Assembly: GCA_951799425.1 (NCBI GenBank)
Contig: OX637409.1
Location: forward strand, 12,806,960-12,870,959
Direction of reading: 5' to 3'
DNA length: 64,000 nucleotides
Source: Ilex aquifolium
Lineage: Eukaryota > Streptophyta > Magnoliopsida > Aquifoliales > Aquifoliaceae
Below are positions 1-12,912 of the stretch, piece by piece. Position 1 is the first letter of the stretch. Each line of letters opens with the position of its first letter. The notes under the pieces are model-generated. The model saw only the letters and a program-made list of their open reading frames with translations, did no database searches and had not been told where the DNA came from. A program made the position numbers and the translations under genes.

Positions 1-64
1 GTGGTCGGAAAACTTTATTAATGAGAGAATAAAGTAATAGGTAGGAGACAGAGAGCCAAGAGTA

Positions 65-2739
65 TGTGATGCCCCAAAATCTGGTGGTCCTTTCTCACCT
101 GTTAATCACCCATCAACCCGCATAAATACATGTGTATGTCGTATAACCCGACACCACGTCATCACATCCCTTTCACTGGGGTCGTTACCAACACAAAGTT
201 TAGGCACGGTCTCCCTTGTACTAGAGCACTCACAAATGTATAACATGTGTACATATCAATCACTTGACCATTCCAAGGTCCAATTTCCATCAATTTAAAC
301 TTAATATTGAACCAATTACACCATTTAAATAAGAAAGCTCAAGGCCCGAATGTTTGGCAAGTTATATTTAAATTTTTTTAAAAGTTTGAAAAATGTATCG
401 GCACCTCTTACATGTGGTACCGGTACCTGAGTCTTCTGTCAGCCAGGTACCGGTACTTTTGTAACAAGATACCGGTACCTGGACCTTTATTTTTTCAGGT
501 TCCTTCCATTTGCCAAGTATCGATACCTAGGTGACGGGGTACTGGTACCTGAGTCCACTGTTTGCTAAGTACAAGTAACTACATGTCGTAGTACCGGTAC
601 CTGAGCCCATACCGGTACCTTAGCCCACTGGAATCCAGGTACAGGCACCCGTATGTTGAGGTACCAGGACCTGGCCCATCCAACAGCGTGGTACCGGTAC
701 TTAATCACTTAGGTACCAGTACCTAGGCCTAGATTTTCCTCAATTCTTTCCAATCTTCAACATTTAACCATCCAACCTCTTTCCAAACACATCCATACAT
801 TCATTAATACAAATTATAGTCTATAAGAGTCTATTTCAAACTCTTTACACAATTTACAAGTTCAAAATGAATTACACAATTTATTTACAAAATGTAATTC
901 AAAGTCACATCTCGGCTTCTTCGTCAATAAAGGCCCACGTGAGGACTGTCCACCGGCGCTTGTCTCACACCTGAAATGTTGTTCCTATAAAGGATAAACC
1001 ACGCTCAATATGGTATCTCCTAAAGAGGTTATTCCTCAACTTAGATGCATATGAAATATTCATATGTAATACAATAATCAAACATTCATTCAAGAATATA
1101 CAATTCAATAATGAACGTCACAATGTCATACCATGTTATGAGGTAAGACTCACACAAGCAATGCAACCCGAGCTTTCCACCGGCTCTAATAACATATGCA
1201 ATATCATGCGTATACATTCGGGCATTCCAAGCCTCCGCCATTGATGTTGAACATCCAATGACCAATTTACAAAAATCTTGGGTCTTTCTTGGGGTGAGTA
1301 TTTATGGACTTCACCTAATCGACACGACATCTATGTACTTCCAACAATAGCTCCGCGTACGCCGACACACTTTATGGACTCAATACCAATAAAGTGCGTA
1401 TCCAAAATTATCGGGTCTTGCACCCGAGGTAGAATCTAACCCTTCTTGCTGACCCCAACTCTTGCTTTCAATGCAACTCGTGCAACTCAATCGAACCTAG
1501 GTCCAACTTTCCTGATCCCACGTATCAACCCACCAAGAATGGTGTTTGATTAAATCGTGCACACACATCCACACTCATGTTACATGCCCACGAATGCGAT
1601 GTTTCTCATGCATATTCAATGTAATGTACAATTGTAATTTTCATAGCATGTTCAATATGTCATGAGTACATTATGAACAACTTTAATGCCTATCAACATT
1701 TTTCAATTGTCAATTATATAATAAGCATATAATCACAATTCACAATATCACCAAGCATGTTATCTCATTCTCATTCAAATGACATACTTAAATCATTCCT
1801 AGGCATTTTATCAAACATCCAAAGACACATAATTATGTAAACACATAACATGCCCAATTTAACACGTTACTTCATGAAATTACAAACAAGCAATTTCAAC
1901 AAACCCCAATTCATACTAGAATTGATTTTATACATTCTTATACCATTTCTCATACTCTAGTTACACCATGAGTACATTTAGATCAGAGATTTCATCTCTA
2001 ATCATGTTCCCATTTCATATACAACCCCATGTTGAAAATAAACCTAGTTAGAAAAAGGACCCTACCTCTTGAAGCATAATACACGTAGTAGAAACTCCAA
2101 GAAACCCAACTCAAGCCTCAAAGCTTTGTTCCCAACAATCCCATTTTTGATACATTGGCGAAACCCGTGATCTTTGGTACGTACTCGTAGCTCTCATTGT
2201 GTAGAACAATTTTTGTTCTTGGGCCAAAGGAATCCGAAGGACGGATCTCCCTAGATCGCAAGGAGAAACTTGGAGAACCGTTACTTTCTCTCTCTTCTTC
2301 TCTCTCTTTCTATCTGGCTGTGTTTGGTTGAGAAAATGGGGAAGAATCAGATTTTCTTCCCCTTTTAATACCCCTCATTTACTTGGCTCACAACGTGCCA
2401 CACGTGCCTCTTTTGTTTGATCCAATTTAATCACAAATCAATTAAATCTCATCACATGTTTTGAACTAAATTTAAATTATTTCTCATGTTCCACAATTAA
2501 AATCCATTGCATTTATTTTAGTCGCGCGACTCTCGATTGCATCGTAAACCGCAAAAAATCTTACTGTCTTGGAATTCGACGAAAATCGACTAGGTAACTA
2601 GATTTCACGAGACGAATCCAATGGTGAGATCCATTTTGTTATCCAAGTTTTAGAAAATTTTGGGTTTTTAACTCGTATTGTACGACTAATTACTATTTTG
2701 CCCTTCACAATAAAAGTTTAAATTTTCCCGGATTTTATA
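65..2739 (+). mobile_element. Solo LTR, family D, copy D1
   Basis: The copy starts TGTGATGCCCC and ends CCCGGATTTTATA, both decayed forms of the family D ends (TGTGACGCCCC and CGGGTTTTACA) seen at 36206, 48656, 54556 and, reversed, 53785-60291. It is flanked by an exact 5-bp duplication GAGTA (60-64 and 2740-2744), so this is a complete solo LTR with no internal region. Length is 2675 bp, close to its relatives (2343-2501 bp). No PBS or coding region adjoins it. Family D is probably Ty3/gypsy by its 5-bp duplication and TG...CA ends, but nothing in the window fixes the lineage. Confidence 0.88.
415..725 (+). repeat. GGTACCGGTACC palindrome cluster in LTR D1
   Basis: About eleven copies, several degenerate, of a 12-bp palindrome GGTACCGGTACC (core ACCGGT) occur 15-70 bp apart, each usually followed by TGAG or TAG. 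They lie roughly 350-660 bp from the LTR start. The same place in D2 (36507-36530) and D5 (59878-60020) also holds ACCGGT palindromes. Confidence 0.85.
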
Positions 2740-2744
2740 GAGTA

Positions 2745-3570
2745 AGCTCAAGGTGTGGTGTGTGTGAGATAGCTATTTGTCCCTCAAGTGTAGAGGGCTT
2801 ACAATTTATAGGCGTTGAGCCCTAGTTGAGGCGGTGACGTGAGGGTCAAGGTACTAGTTTATCGGAGATAATAGCTGTAATTGGGGATGAGAACTATCTT
2901 ATAGTAATAGCTATCCCGATGATTGCTTCCCACATGCATTGATCTTCCTAGGTCTCCTGAACTTTGGATTGGACTGAGGTCATTAGCTAAGTCTGGTCTG
3001 CATTTTGATAGTTTGGACTCAACTCATGAACTGGGCACAGGTCTGGTCTGAATCTGGGCTTGTCAAACTATATTTGATTTTTTGAGATAAACGAACATAG
3101 TGCACCTTATTCCTGCAAAACGAACACAAACAATGTTTGAATTCTGAACTAACCTATATCTCTCTACGAAGTTCGAATTCTGAAATTGAGTGTTCTCATA
3201 AAACTCAACCTCTACTTCCCTATGTGATTCCTCATCCCTATCCGTTTTCCCTATATGTGGAGCATGATCACAAACAATCTAGGTCCAAGAATGTGAATCT
3301 CACAATGCAAGAATATTCACTAGAAGGTGGTTGGGATTGATGGGTGAGGGTTTTGGTAGGCTAGGATCGCAATTTGAGAGGTTTGGAATGCAGAGGGGTC
3401 ATATGCCTTAGCTTTTAAACCCTAATGTGTCAACTTATCGTTGGGCCGATCGAATGGTGTTAGAGTTTTTCAAGCGGTCCTTGAAGCTTTTCTATCAAAA
3501 TGAAAAATCAGCTTCGGCGCTTCCACGAACCATCCCGACCCTTCATAAACTTCTCCATACTATCCTTCAA
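2745..3570. other. Unassigned sequence right of D1
   Basis: This is the target into which D1 inserted. Short open frames here show no recognisable domain. No LTR end, PBS or repeat was found. Confidence 0.4.
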
Positions 3571-4336
3571 GTCTTAAAAATATGCATAGGTCTACGTACA
3601 ACCTAAATGCAACTATATGCACATACATAGATAAAATAAGGATCTAAATGCAATGCAACTTTTAATTTTGACAATTAAAATGTACAACATTATTATTCAT
3701 GAAAATCACATAGATTTTCAATATAACATATCCATCTTTACTTCATCATCAAGCAAATTACTCTAAGACATATTTATGAATGTAGAACTTAATATTCATG
3801 CATCCTAGAGCAATGTCCTCTCACTGAGTTCACTTTCACTCACATGTGTCTAAATATTGCATATTTAGTCAATTCAAGTGTAACGTGTGTGAAACTAAAC
3901 CTCGACACTATTAAGAAACATGCCTGCATGGATGTACGTACAACCGAAATGCAACTATATGCACATGCATGGATAAAATAAGGATCAAGTCTTAAAAATA
4001 TGCATGGGTGTATGTACAACCTAAATGCAACTATATGCACATGCATGGATAAAATAAGGATCTAAATGAAATTCAATTTTTAATTTTGACAATTAAAATG
4101 GACAACATTATTATCCATGAAAATCACACATATTTTCAATATAGCATATCCATCTTTATTTCATCATCAAGCAAATTACTCTAAGACATATTTATGGATG
4201 TAGAACTTACTATTCATGCATCCTAGAGCAATGTCCTCTCACTTAGTTCACTTTCATTCACACTTGTTTGAATATTGCATATTTAGTCAATTCAAGTGTA
4301 ATGTGTGTGAAACTAAACCCCGACACTATTAGGAAA
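3571..4336 (+). repeat. Two-and-a-bit copy tandem duplication, ~345-bp unit
   Basis: Unit one (about 3571-3916) and unit two (about 3988-4336) are near-identical, both beginning TCTTAAAAATATGCAT and ending near CGACACTATTA(A/G)GAAA. Between them (3918-3987) lies a third, partial copy of the unit head. No coding potential is seen. It is a local duplication of unknown origin. Confidence 0.8.
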
Positions 4337-6486
4337 TCCCTCTAGATTAATGAATTAATGAAGCTCTACATGAATTCCTAATGCATCGTCTAAATGAAAA
4401 CATGATCAGTTAGTAAGTGTTCTAAATACATCTTTTCTATTCTTTTTAAACACACCCCCCTTATTTTTACATCTCTTCTTCTCATATGGCTTAAATTTGC
4501 ACCATCGTAAATTCCATACTTTAAATGTTATGTTTCTAACCATGTGTAGTGTAGCTCTTTTGAGCTTTACAAGTGAGCAATGACATTAAACATATAGTAC
4601 TCTCAACAATTCAAGTGCAATTAATACTTAGCCATTTATTTTATGTCTCACCTTTTTAAGTTTGGCCACATTGGGATCTTTTCTCAAAATCGATTTTTTG
4701 GCATCTTTTTAAGGGATTTAGGGTTTTAACCTATCACCAACACTGATAGTCTTGTAAGTTCATTAATCAATTACGCTAACTAGACTCTCAAATATGAAGG
4801 TGAATGGTTGGCGTGTACTTGAATTTTGAATTTTCACAAATAATTCATTATTCAAGCACACTAGGGCAAAAGAGAATTCATTCAATGATTGTGCACTATG
4901 ATTTATAACCATTAAGTTCTCTATCCCCTGATAAGTCTCATAGCAATGCACATAACTTTGATTTAAGGATGGGCACACTACGAATAAAATCAAAGTGTAA
5001 TTACCATGATTAATAATGAAAAAAAAAAAATTCCTTTTATGTTTTTTTTTTCTGATGTTTTTTTATTTTTCTTGATAACATAAAAACAAAAAATACTTGC
5101 ATAAACATGCAATAAACAAGGAAAATAAAGAAATTACCATAAATCCTAAAATGAATGCCCAACTAGGACATCAAAAATCTTTTTAGATTTATAATTTTCA
5201 ATTGTTTTTGAGTTTTGCATTTATGAAATCAAAGCAAATTAAAGAAATAAAAATATATAGAGAGTTCAATTAACTCTTCTCACACAAATTTGTCAAAGAG
5301 TAGTGAGCCACTTTTAATCACCAAAAACCTAAATTAACCATGACGATTGATTTTAATTAATCATCAATTAATTTACTCAAAAATTCAATCTTGCATAGGT
5401 CCCCAAAACCTAAACTCAAATTGCACAACAATAGTTGAATAGATAGTCAATCAATCAAATCAACAAAACTCATAGTGCGCGTGTGTGCTAACAATCACAA
5501 GTGTATATGAAATATGCAAGATTAACGCAATTGATTTGTTGACGTGGAAAATCCTCCTAAAAAAACGGCGGGAAACCTTCTCAGTTCACTAAAACCTAAT
5601 CCACTACTCGCTAAGTCAATATACAAGTACTCAAATCCTATATCAATGGACATTTGGTCCAATGGTACTCCTTACCTTGTGAAGGCTTTGCCTTCTTGAA
5701 GTCAATGTTTCAAGTCCTCTTCCCCCCTCCCCCCTCCCTTTCCCCCCAAAGAAAATACTCGAGTCTTATACCTCAACCAATACCATGGTTAGATGATTCT
5801 TTCCTTGTTGTCTCTCCATCAAGGCCCTCCTTCAACGTCTAGTGTAGCTTCACTTGGATCTCCCACCCGCACGGTTTATCTAGGTCTCGAGCAATCATGG
5901 GCACGCCAACAAAACTCGATATGCACACACCAATTGGTTTGGTTTACACCATCAAGATCTTCAATACCAAATTATGAGGTTGGGTAGAATCTCTAAAGGT
6001 AGCCTTTGGATTTAGGGATCTAGGTTAGTGGTGGAAGCTCTCAAGGTAGAAGTAGTATTTTCTTTCTTAGAAATCTCATAAGAGGCTTAAACTAGCTGTG
6101 AGAAAGGCTCTCCCAATTTAGAGGTCAGTAATAAGGGTAGTCTTAGTAAATAAGAAAATTCATATTCGTGAACGACTGCTTAATTGGTGGGAGGGCAGTC
6201 ATAGGACAGTTGACATTGGAATGAAAATCACGTTTTCATCCTGTCTAGGAGCAGCATCGTTCGATCGACCATGAGCACCTCTCGAGCAACTATGAAGAAT
6301 CGCTCGAGCATGCCTATAGAGTGAGCTCTGTGTTGTTCCCCTGTGGCCTTTTTTTGTCTAATTCCCTAAGTCATAAAGAGACATCTCTAGCCAGGGCTGG
6401 TAAGCATAGCTCGGTCCCTACAAGTTTTTGAAGCATAAAACCAAGAAAAAATTAGTCCTCTTGAGCACTAGTTTTTTTGAAATCAC
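4337..6486. other. Unassigned AT-rich region, possible decayed LTR material
   Basis: Long A and T runs (5010-5060) and no convincing gene. The stretch near 5539-5600 (GACGTGGAAAATCC followed by GGGAAACC) resembles the U5/R part of some Ty1/copia LTRs, which is weak evidence. Around 6250-6300 are CpG-centred palindromes TCGATCGA and GCTCGAGC, echoing the cassettes in the identified LTRs. Bases 6482-6486 (ATCAC) are the left target duplication of element A. Confidence 0.3.
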
Positions 6487-6670
6487 TGATTAGTAGTTAA
6501 AATTAGCATATTACTATGCCCTTTTAAGACTAATTATACTTTGATGGAGTTTAAATGATGACATTTCAGGGCATAAATTGTACAAGGGACCAAATGCGAT
6601 GGATATCAGACTTTCATGCAACACCAGCATATTCTGGAGCAAAATTGGAAGAGCTTGGACCAAGGTAAGA

Positions 6671-6982
6671 ACGTTTGAATGCCAATCAACGTTCGAACGT
6701 TACCTTCAATCATCTGAAGACCAGACTGCTGAGACATGGCGTGTTGCAGCCAAGAAGGAAGACCTTGAGGTACTTGAGCACCACGTTCGAACGCCAATAA
6801 ACGTTCGAACGTCCCCTGGAATTATTTGAGGACCATGATGCTGCATGGAGTATGAAAATGAACTTCATAGAAGACCATAGGCCACTTGAGTGGGAAGGTC
6901 AGACCCCATCTGGCGTTCGAACGCCCATCAAGCAAAGACAGAAACAACGTTCGAACGCCAGACAACGTTCGAACGTTGTCTG
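6671..6982 (+). promoter_or_regulatory. ACGTTCGAACGT palindrome cluster upstream of LTR A TATA box
   Basis: Six good copies of (A/G)CGTTCGAACG(T/C) start near 6688, 6783, 6800, 6912, 6946 and 6961, plus a degenerate one at 6671. The last is a perfect 24-bp palindrome (6959-6982), half-site CAGACAACGTTC. The cluster ends about 90 bp before TATAAATA, where U3 enhancer elements would lie. Confidence 0.88.
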
Positions 6983-7070
6983 TAGGCTGGCTGCAGAGTG
7001 GTTAGCTTTCACTTGGACTTGGGCGGCCATGCACTATTCCTTCACCCCCTCTTGTCTCCCCTTCCTTGCC

Positions 7071-7078
7071 TATAAATA
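7071..7078 (+). promoter_or_regulatory. TATA box of LTR A
   Basis: TATAAATA preceded by a C-rich tract. The equivalent in the 3' LTR is at 24863-24870. It probably sets the U3/R boundary about 30 bp downstream. Confidence 0.65.
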
Positions 7079-8257
7079 CTCTCATTTTGGGAGAGTAAAA
7101 GGAGTAGAGAGCTTGATGGAGGCTTAGACTCCCACTCATATAGTTGTAGAGTTGTCTTATATTTACTTGTATCAAGGGAGATAGTTCATCTTTTGATTGC
7201 AGATCACCCTCCAAAAATGACTATCTTTCTTCTACTTTCAATATATGTTTCATTCATTTCCATTGCTTGAGCTTCTTTCTTCCCTTAGAGGAGTGAAACT
7301 CTTCCACTTTTCTAGAGCTTCGCCAAAGCCGTGAAGGGTGGAACGTGATTCACTCATTCTTCGTTGAAGATCAGCTCCTTGTTTATTGTGTTTTACCTTG
7401 TGAACCCTATACTTGGAGGAATGAGCATCACTCACTTTTTTAGCTTTACCAAAGCCATGAAGAGTGAGTAGTTTCTCATTCACTTTTTAGTAAGAGGTGA
7501 TGGACATGTAGAAATTATCTGGAAGTTATATCTGTGCAATTTCAATTATGCTTAATGCTTTATATTCCCCATGCTTATTGAATGATTGATTGCATCTAAC
7601 AAAGTTAAGGTACTTTGTATAGCCGGGAGTTCTTTCTATAACATAGATAACTCTTGCATAGAAAGACTCATCGGTTCAAGGCAAGTACCTCGGCTAGATC
7701 TTCATGACTACCCTTCAATCTTCACTATTATTGTGCTTTAATTAAAGAATGGAAATGGAACATTAATGTCATGATTGGATGTCTTGTACAAACACTTGCT
7801 TGTTTGTAGACGGGTTGAGTCTCGGCACAGACAATTCTTGTAAACTTCTAGAAAGACATCGGAATCATGTTCTTAATTCTCATAATCCACCTTTATCTTC
7901 CGATTAACCTGCTGTTGACACAGGGATTAATTGAGTTATCAAGCACAAATATACTAAACCGGATGATTAACTACATGTCCAAATCCTCAAACTAAAGAGT
8001 GACCATTTTACATTTGAGCTTATCTTATATTCTGTCTAGAAAACCTTCTTGGAAAGAATCTTATATTCTATCCAGGATATCCCATACATCACACAACTTC
8101 AAATCTCAAGCGTTACAATCACTAGGTCTCCATCACTGCTTACTTTGAAACACCAACAAGAGTTCCCTGTGGATTCGACTCCGGACTCAAACCGGATTAT
8201 TACTACAGCTTGACCGCCTGCACTTGAGTGTACACATTTCGAATCAAGCCAAGTTTT

Positions 8258-8274
8258 TGGCGCCGTTGCCGGGG
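8258..8274 (+). other. Primer binding site, tRNA-Asp
   Basis: TGGCGCCGTTGCCGGGG is complementary to the 3' end, including CCA, of plant tRNA-Asp. It lies 6 bp after the LTR end. This PBS is typical of Athila/Tat elements. Confidence 0.92.
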
Positions 8275-8381
8275 AACCATAAAAGGTGTTTTAAGGTAAA
8301 AGGTAAAAAAAACCTTTATTTTTGTATATATTCTTTGGTTTACTGTGAATAATTTTGTTTTATTTTATTTTCTTTATTTTT

Positions 8382-9381
8382 ATGTCTGAGGGCACTCCTC
8401 ACTATCAAAATTTGCCGGTAGAATCTTGTGAGTCTGTGAATTAGCCTGAACCAAATTCACCTAGACCAGTAGCAGACTCTTGTGAGAGTAATATGGCAAA
8501 TAATGAGAGAAACGGAGAAGTCCCTATGAGAGAGGGGGAAGTGTCTAACATTCGAACTTTGCGAGATTACTTAAATCCCACAAGAAATAGTGTCCCCTCT
8601 TGTTTTGTATTCCCTAAAAATGCTCCCCTCTCTACTGTAAAGCCGGGGACAGTACAACTATTACCTGTTTTTCATGGATTGGATGCAGAAAATCCATATC
8701 TGCATATAAAAGATTTTGAGGGAGTGTGTGGAACATTTCAAGACAATTCTGAACTAGCCAAGATGAAAGTTTTTCCTTTCTCTTTAAGGGACAAAGCTAA
8801 ACAATGGCTAAATTCTTTAAAAGCTCTTTCAATACATAACTGGCAGGCATTACAAAATGAATTTTTCAGAAATTTTTTTTCCTCTATACCGCACGAATGC
8901 ACTTAAAAGGCAAGTCATGAATTTTTCGGTTAAAGAAGGAGAAACTTTCTACCAAAGTTGGGAGAGATTCAAAGATTTTCTCCAATCCTGCCCACATCAT
9001 GCTTTTGAGAATTGGACTTTGATAGAATTTTTCTATGACTTCTTACCCTCTAGACTACGTCAGTTTGTCGAAATGATGGCTCAAGAAGAATTTATGGGAA
9101 AAAGTCCGGAGGAGGCATTCATTTTTTTTGACACCATATCTGATAGTTCTCAGATGTGTGACTCAGTCTCTCCTACCACTGTAGAAGCTCGACCGTCTAC
9201 TTCCCAAGGAGGTAAGTATGTCTTGAGAGATGATGATGACCTGAGAGCAAAAATGTCTACTTTGTCTCAAAAGCTTGAAGCTTTAGAGATGAAAAAGGTC
9301 CATCAAGTTGATATTAGCCCTTCCACAGAACAAGTGTGTGGAATCTGTGCGCTAACAGGACACCCTACTGGGGAGTGTCCT
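8382..9381 (+). pseudogene. Element A gag (capsid), truncated
   Basis: The reading frame opens at the ATG at 8382 (MSEGTPHYQN). It has a TAG after 20 codons, a long capsid-like retrotransposon gag region (KAKQWLNSL near 8805), a frameshift at the T8 run near 8870-8880, and a zinc knuckle of form C-x2-C-x4-H-x4-C (CGICALTGHPTGEC) at about 9337-9378. The frame is then cut by the insertion of LTR F1 at 9382. Gag would form the virus-like particle and bind genomic RNA. The C-terminal part resumes only at about 13576, after a chimeric junction. Confidence 0.85.
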
Positions 9382-11168
9382 TGTAAACCCCCACATATAA
9401 TAGAACTTATACCAACTATGTTGATATACAAATGTATGTTGTATAAGTTTGGGTTGGTTTTGGAAGGGTTTGGAATGGATTGGAAATGAAAAACAGGTGA
9501 AAAAGCCAAATCCGGACAAACCGTACAAGTACAGTGTACCGGTACCCCGATGTCTCGAGAGCAAACCATACCGGTACAGTGTACCGGTACTGTCGGTAAA
9601 AATGAAAAATTTTAAACAGTAAAATTCAGGATTGGGCTGAGTTTAAAACACATTTTCATTCTATTTTCTTCTATTCTTTCACTCCACTCTCACCCCAAAC
9701 CTCTTAGAACCCTAGGGGAAGATCAAAGGAAGAAGAAAAGGGAGAAAAAAAGTCTCTAGAGCTTGAGTTTTGCTTGGAACTTTTGATTTAAGGTAGGGTT
9801 TTCTTCTTATTCTCTTACATTGAGGCTAGAGCTTATATATATGTATTCTTTTGACTCTAAATCCTATATGTATGCTATGAAATCCTTGATTCTTGATATT
9901 CTTGTAAATATTACCATGTTTTAAACAATGCTATGGTGGAATAGCTACTTTTCTTGACTTAAAACCCTAGTTTTCAAGAGAAATAGATTTTTCTCTTGAT
10001 TTTTCCTTTGTCCTTGATTTCAAAACTTTAGTGTTTTGTATTGAACAACAAAATGGTATTGTTGATGATCTCTTGCATATTTTTCTTGAAATTGCTCCGT
10101 TAGAAGAACACCTATGGAATTGGGGGTTTTTTATTTACTTGGGAATTTGAGAAATTTTTGGGGATTGTATCTCTTATGGATGTTTGGATGACCATGGGTG
10201 GCCGTTGACCAGGTATCGTAGAGTAGGTAGATGCGTTTCTTACTCCGTGCAGGTTTGAATTTTTCCTACCACTCGTAGTGGGGTTGGTGCCTTGTGAGGA
10301 CCAAACCACTATTCGCTCACGGGTACCGAGGCTGAGGGTTAGTATACTATTCCTGAGTTGGATTCGTCACTGCCAATGTGTTGGTATACGCCCTTCCTAA
10401 AGTTGTATATCCTTGAGAGGATTGGGTGTGTGTGTGTGTGGGTCAGGATATTCTCGATGTGTTTATTCATGCGATATCATACATCATACCTAAGATACAA
10501 AGTGTGAGCAATTGTATATTGTGGTATACAAATACAAGTTGTGGTTTGAAATACATTGTGAGCTATGGTTTCTTGTGCCAATGGTTGGCTATGGTTTATA
10601 TTGATTTGTTGGAATTGTTCGTTTTGGAAATTGGTTTTACTTCCTCATTTATTTCATTGATATTGCTTAAACTTGAGATCAGATAAACTGTCACTGTTTT
10701 ATTTCAAAAGTTATATATGATATTTGTGAAATGAGACCGATTTGTTTTATATGTTTCCTAAACCTTGTTCGAGTTTGGGAGGATTTTCCTACAGAGCTTA
10801 GTGCTCACCCCCTACAAACAATATTCATCTTCAGGTGTTGGTTTAGAAGAGGAGCTGGGAGTTGATGAGCAGGTGCTCTGGGAAGCTCAAGGGGATAGGC
10901 ATGTGGATCCGGAAGGGGATGTCTAGAATTATTTCCTTTTGTTCTAGACTAGGAGATTTATTTTGAAATAGTGCTCAAGTTAATATTTTCTGTATTCCGC
11001 TGCGAGATAATATTTTTGGCATATTCTTTTGGATGTAATGGCCATGGTTTGGTCTATTCTTTTGGATGATGAATGAAAGTTTCTTGTTTATGAAATTTAT
11101 TAGTTGCTCTCATGATGTGAATGGTTTTAGATAGTGATGCCGTCCAAGGGATGTTTTGGGGTGTTACA
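9382..11168 (+). repeat. F1 5' LTR (family F)
   Basis: 1787 bp, from TGTAAACCCCCACAT, the same head as the LTR at 61816, to GGGGTGTTACA. Shared family F landmarks include ACAGAGCTTAGTGCTCACCCC near 10793. Bases of roughly 9391-9640 do not match other family F LTRs. They match, in reverse complement orientation, the start region of LTR family D (compare 59745-60060). Confidence 0.85.
9531..9590 (+). promoter_or_regulatory. GTACCGGTAC palindromes in F1 LTR
   Basis: Three copies of GTACCGGTAC (core ACCGGT), each with CAGT or ACTG on one side. The flanks (TTTGGAATGGATTGGAAATG upstream) are homologous to the plus strand left of the D5 cassette at 59820-59880. Confidence 0.8.
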
Positions 11169-11174
11169 AGGTTT

Positions 11175-11187
11175 TGGTATCAGAGCC
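11175..11187 (+). other. Primer binding site, initiator tRNA-Met
   Basis: TGGTATCAGAGCC lies 6 bp after the LTR end and is the standard PBS of many plant chromoviruses. The same PBS and leader recur, reversed, at 45649-45660. Confidence 0.88.
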
Positions 11188-11412
11188 TAGGAATTAGGTC
11201 TTACATGAGAGCTGTAGGTTATGGATTACCACTAGAGAGGTAGGATTAGGTTGAAGGAAATTATTAATTTAAATTTTTATACAAGCATTATGCTTTAGAT
11301 TTAGGTGATTGTTAGGATGTCTTGTACATCAAGGAACTAAACTGTGAATTGATGTGCAGGATGGACGGTAGACGTGGACGTGGATGAGGACGTGGTGGCC
11401 AAGCACAACCAC

Positions 11413-12912
11413 TGATGAGTGGGTTTTATACCTATGAATTGAGTACTTTCGGCTTGATGAAAGTGCAAGTTTTCAATTATTTTATGTTTACTTTTAATTG
11501 TTTTGTGTGTTTTGATGTTATTTTGTAGGAATCATTATTTGGAATCAAACAAGATCATTTGGAAGGAAACAAGGATTTGGAGGCTTAAAAGTGAAAGAAA
11601 TCAAGGAGGTATTGGTGTTTGGTAACAAAGGCACCAGAACTAGCACCATCTGGTGGAAGTACCTCGGTTTTCTGCCATTTTGACCATGATCCACTCAGAA
11701 TCTGGAAAATTTCAAAACATGAAAGTTGTAGATTTTGATGTCTTCTGTATTGTGTCAAAATTTCAGCTCAATCCAACGGTTGGATCAACAGTTATGGCAA
11801 TTTTACGAAAACTGGTCCAGAGCTAAAGGCTTAAAAAAAGGGCCAGCGCTGTTCCAGCTCTGTTTCAGCGCCCCAGCGCCCATTCACTGCCTTCCCAGCA
11901 CTGTCCCAGCGCCCCAGCGCGCCCCCACGGAAGTTGGACGCGATTTCTGACTTGTTTGACCCGAAATTGGACTCTAATGCCTCTTATGTGCTAGGGTTTG
12001 AGGGGAATATAAATATAATGACTTTGGGGGCTGAAAAGGAAGAGAAGAAGACCAAGGATTGATAGAAAATTGAAGGCAAGAATCAAAGGAACCGACAAGA
12101 AGAAAATCGAACTTGAAGCTTGCAACTAAATTTTCATTCTTTTCCCTTACTTTTACTTCTTAATTTTCTAAGATGTTGTTTAATTTGAGAATGATGTTTT
12201 TCAATTACATTATGAACTAAATCGTTATTAATATTGCAACGGAACCTAATGTCTAGTTAAATTAATCTACTCTCGTTTCTAGTTTTTGTTGATCTTATAT
12301 GAGTTGTTTGTCATATTTTGTGTTTAATATATAATTGTTTGGCCAACAATTAATTTGATAACTTAGATGAAATTGGAAGATGAATTCTAGGTTTAGATCT
12401 GAATATGATGACATGCGTCTGGTTAATTCTTCTTAGGATTGAGTTGCTGAGTTTGTGTATAGGATATGAATATACCTGTATGTAGTGTGTAACTTTTATG
12501 AGAGTTTGAACTTAATGAATCTATTCCAACTTATTTTGCATAGGAATATAACAATATAATTGGGATATATATGCTTATCTTACTATCAGAAGAGGTTTGA
12601 TAAATAATTTTGAAGTCTCAGTTAACAACTTATTTTGATCAATTAACTGGAAAGATAGTAGGGAGATTTATACGAAGCATTAGGGGAAGTTGTAATCTTA
12701 ACTTCTTCTATCCGTTAAATTCAATATTTGATTATTAAATTTAGGTTTATTCTTAAATTAGTAAATTCATAGTTGATTGCAATTGTTTAAATAAAATTGA
12801 ATTGATATAAAGTTAGTACTTGAAAGTTATTAGCAATAATTCTCCGTGGGAACGATACTCTACTTATCACTTTATTACTTGTTGATCATGTATACTTGCA
12901 CGTTAATTGTCA
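11413..12912 (+). mobile_element. LTR E1 (family E-like) inserted in F1 gag
   Basis: Starts TGATGAGTGGG. The first ~450 bp align with E2 (27875 on) and E3 (31113, reverse), including the block around AGTTGTAGATTTTGATGTC and TCCAACGGTTGGA. The distal part differs from E2/E3, so it is a related subfamily. The right end (TGTCA at 12908-12912) is set only by where F1 gag resumes. No clear target duplication was found (left ACCAC, right ATACC). Confidence 0.65.
11841..11930 (+). repeat. CCAGCGC repeat cluster in LTR E1
   Basis: At the position where E2 and E3 carry ACCGGT palindromes, E1 has about six CAGCGC(C) words, one of them the palindrome CAGCGCTG at 11844-11851. GC content is far above the surrounding LTR. 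Confidence 0.7.

Larger units (their letters stand above)
6487..8251 (+). repeat. Element A 5' LTR
   Basis: 1765 bp, from TGATTAGTAG to TCAAGCCA, ending 6 bp before the PBS. Its head aligns with the family E LTR head (TGAT..GT..TAA..TT..CATATT..), and its last 1307 bp match 24737-26044 almost base for base. It holds a palindrome cluster at 6671-6982 and TATAAATA at 7071. Confidence 0.85.

Noticed and set aside
6361..6486. Left flank of A as the missing part of B's 5' LTR
   Set aside because: Only GAGCACTAG vaguely resembles B's LTR. The match is too weak to claim that A inserted into B's LTR, although the right flank supports proximity.
11735..11950. Open frame through the CAGCGC cluster of LTR E1
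   Set aside because: It lies inside an LTR and the homologous LTRs E2-E4 do not keep the frame.
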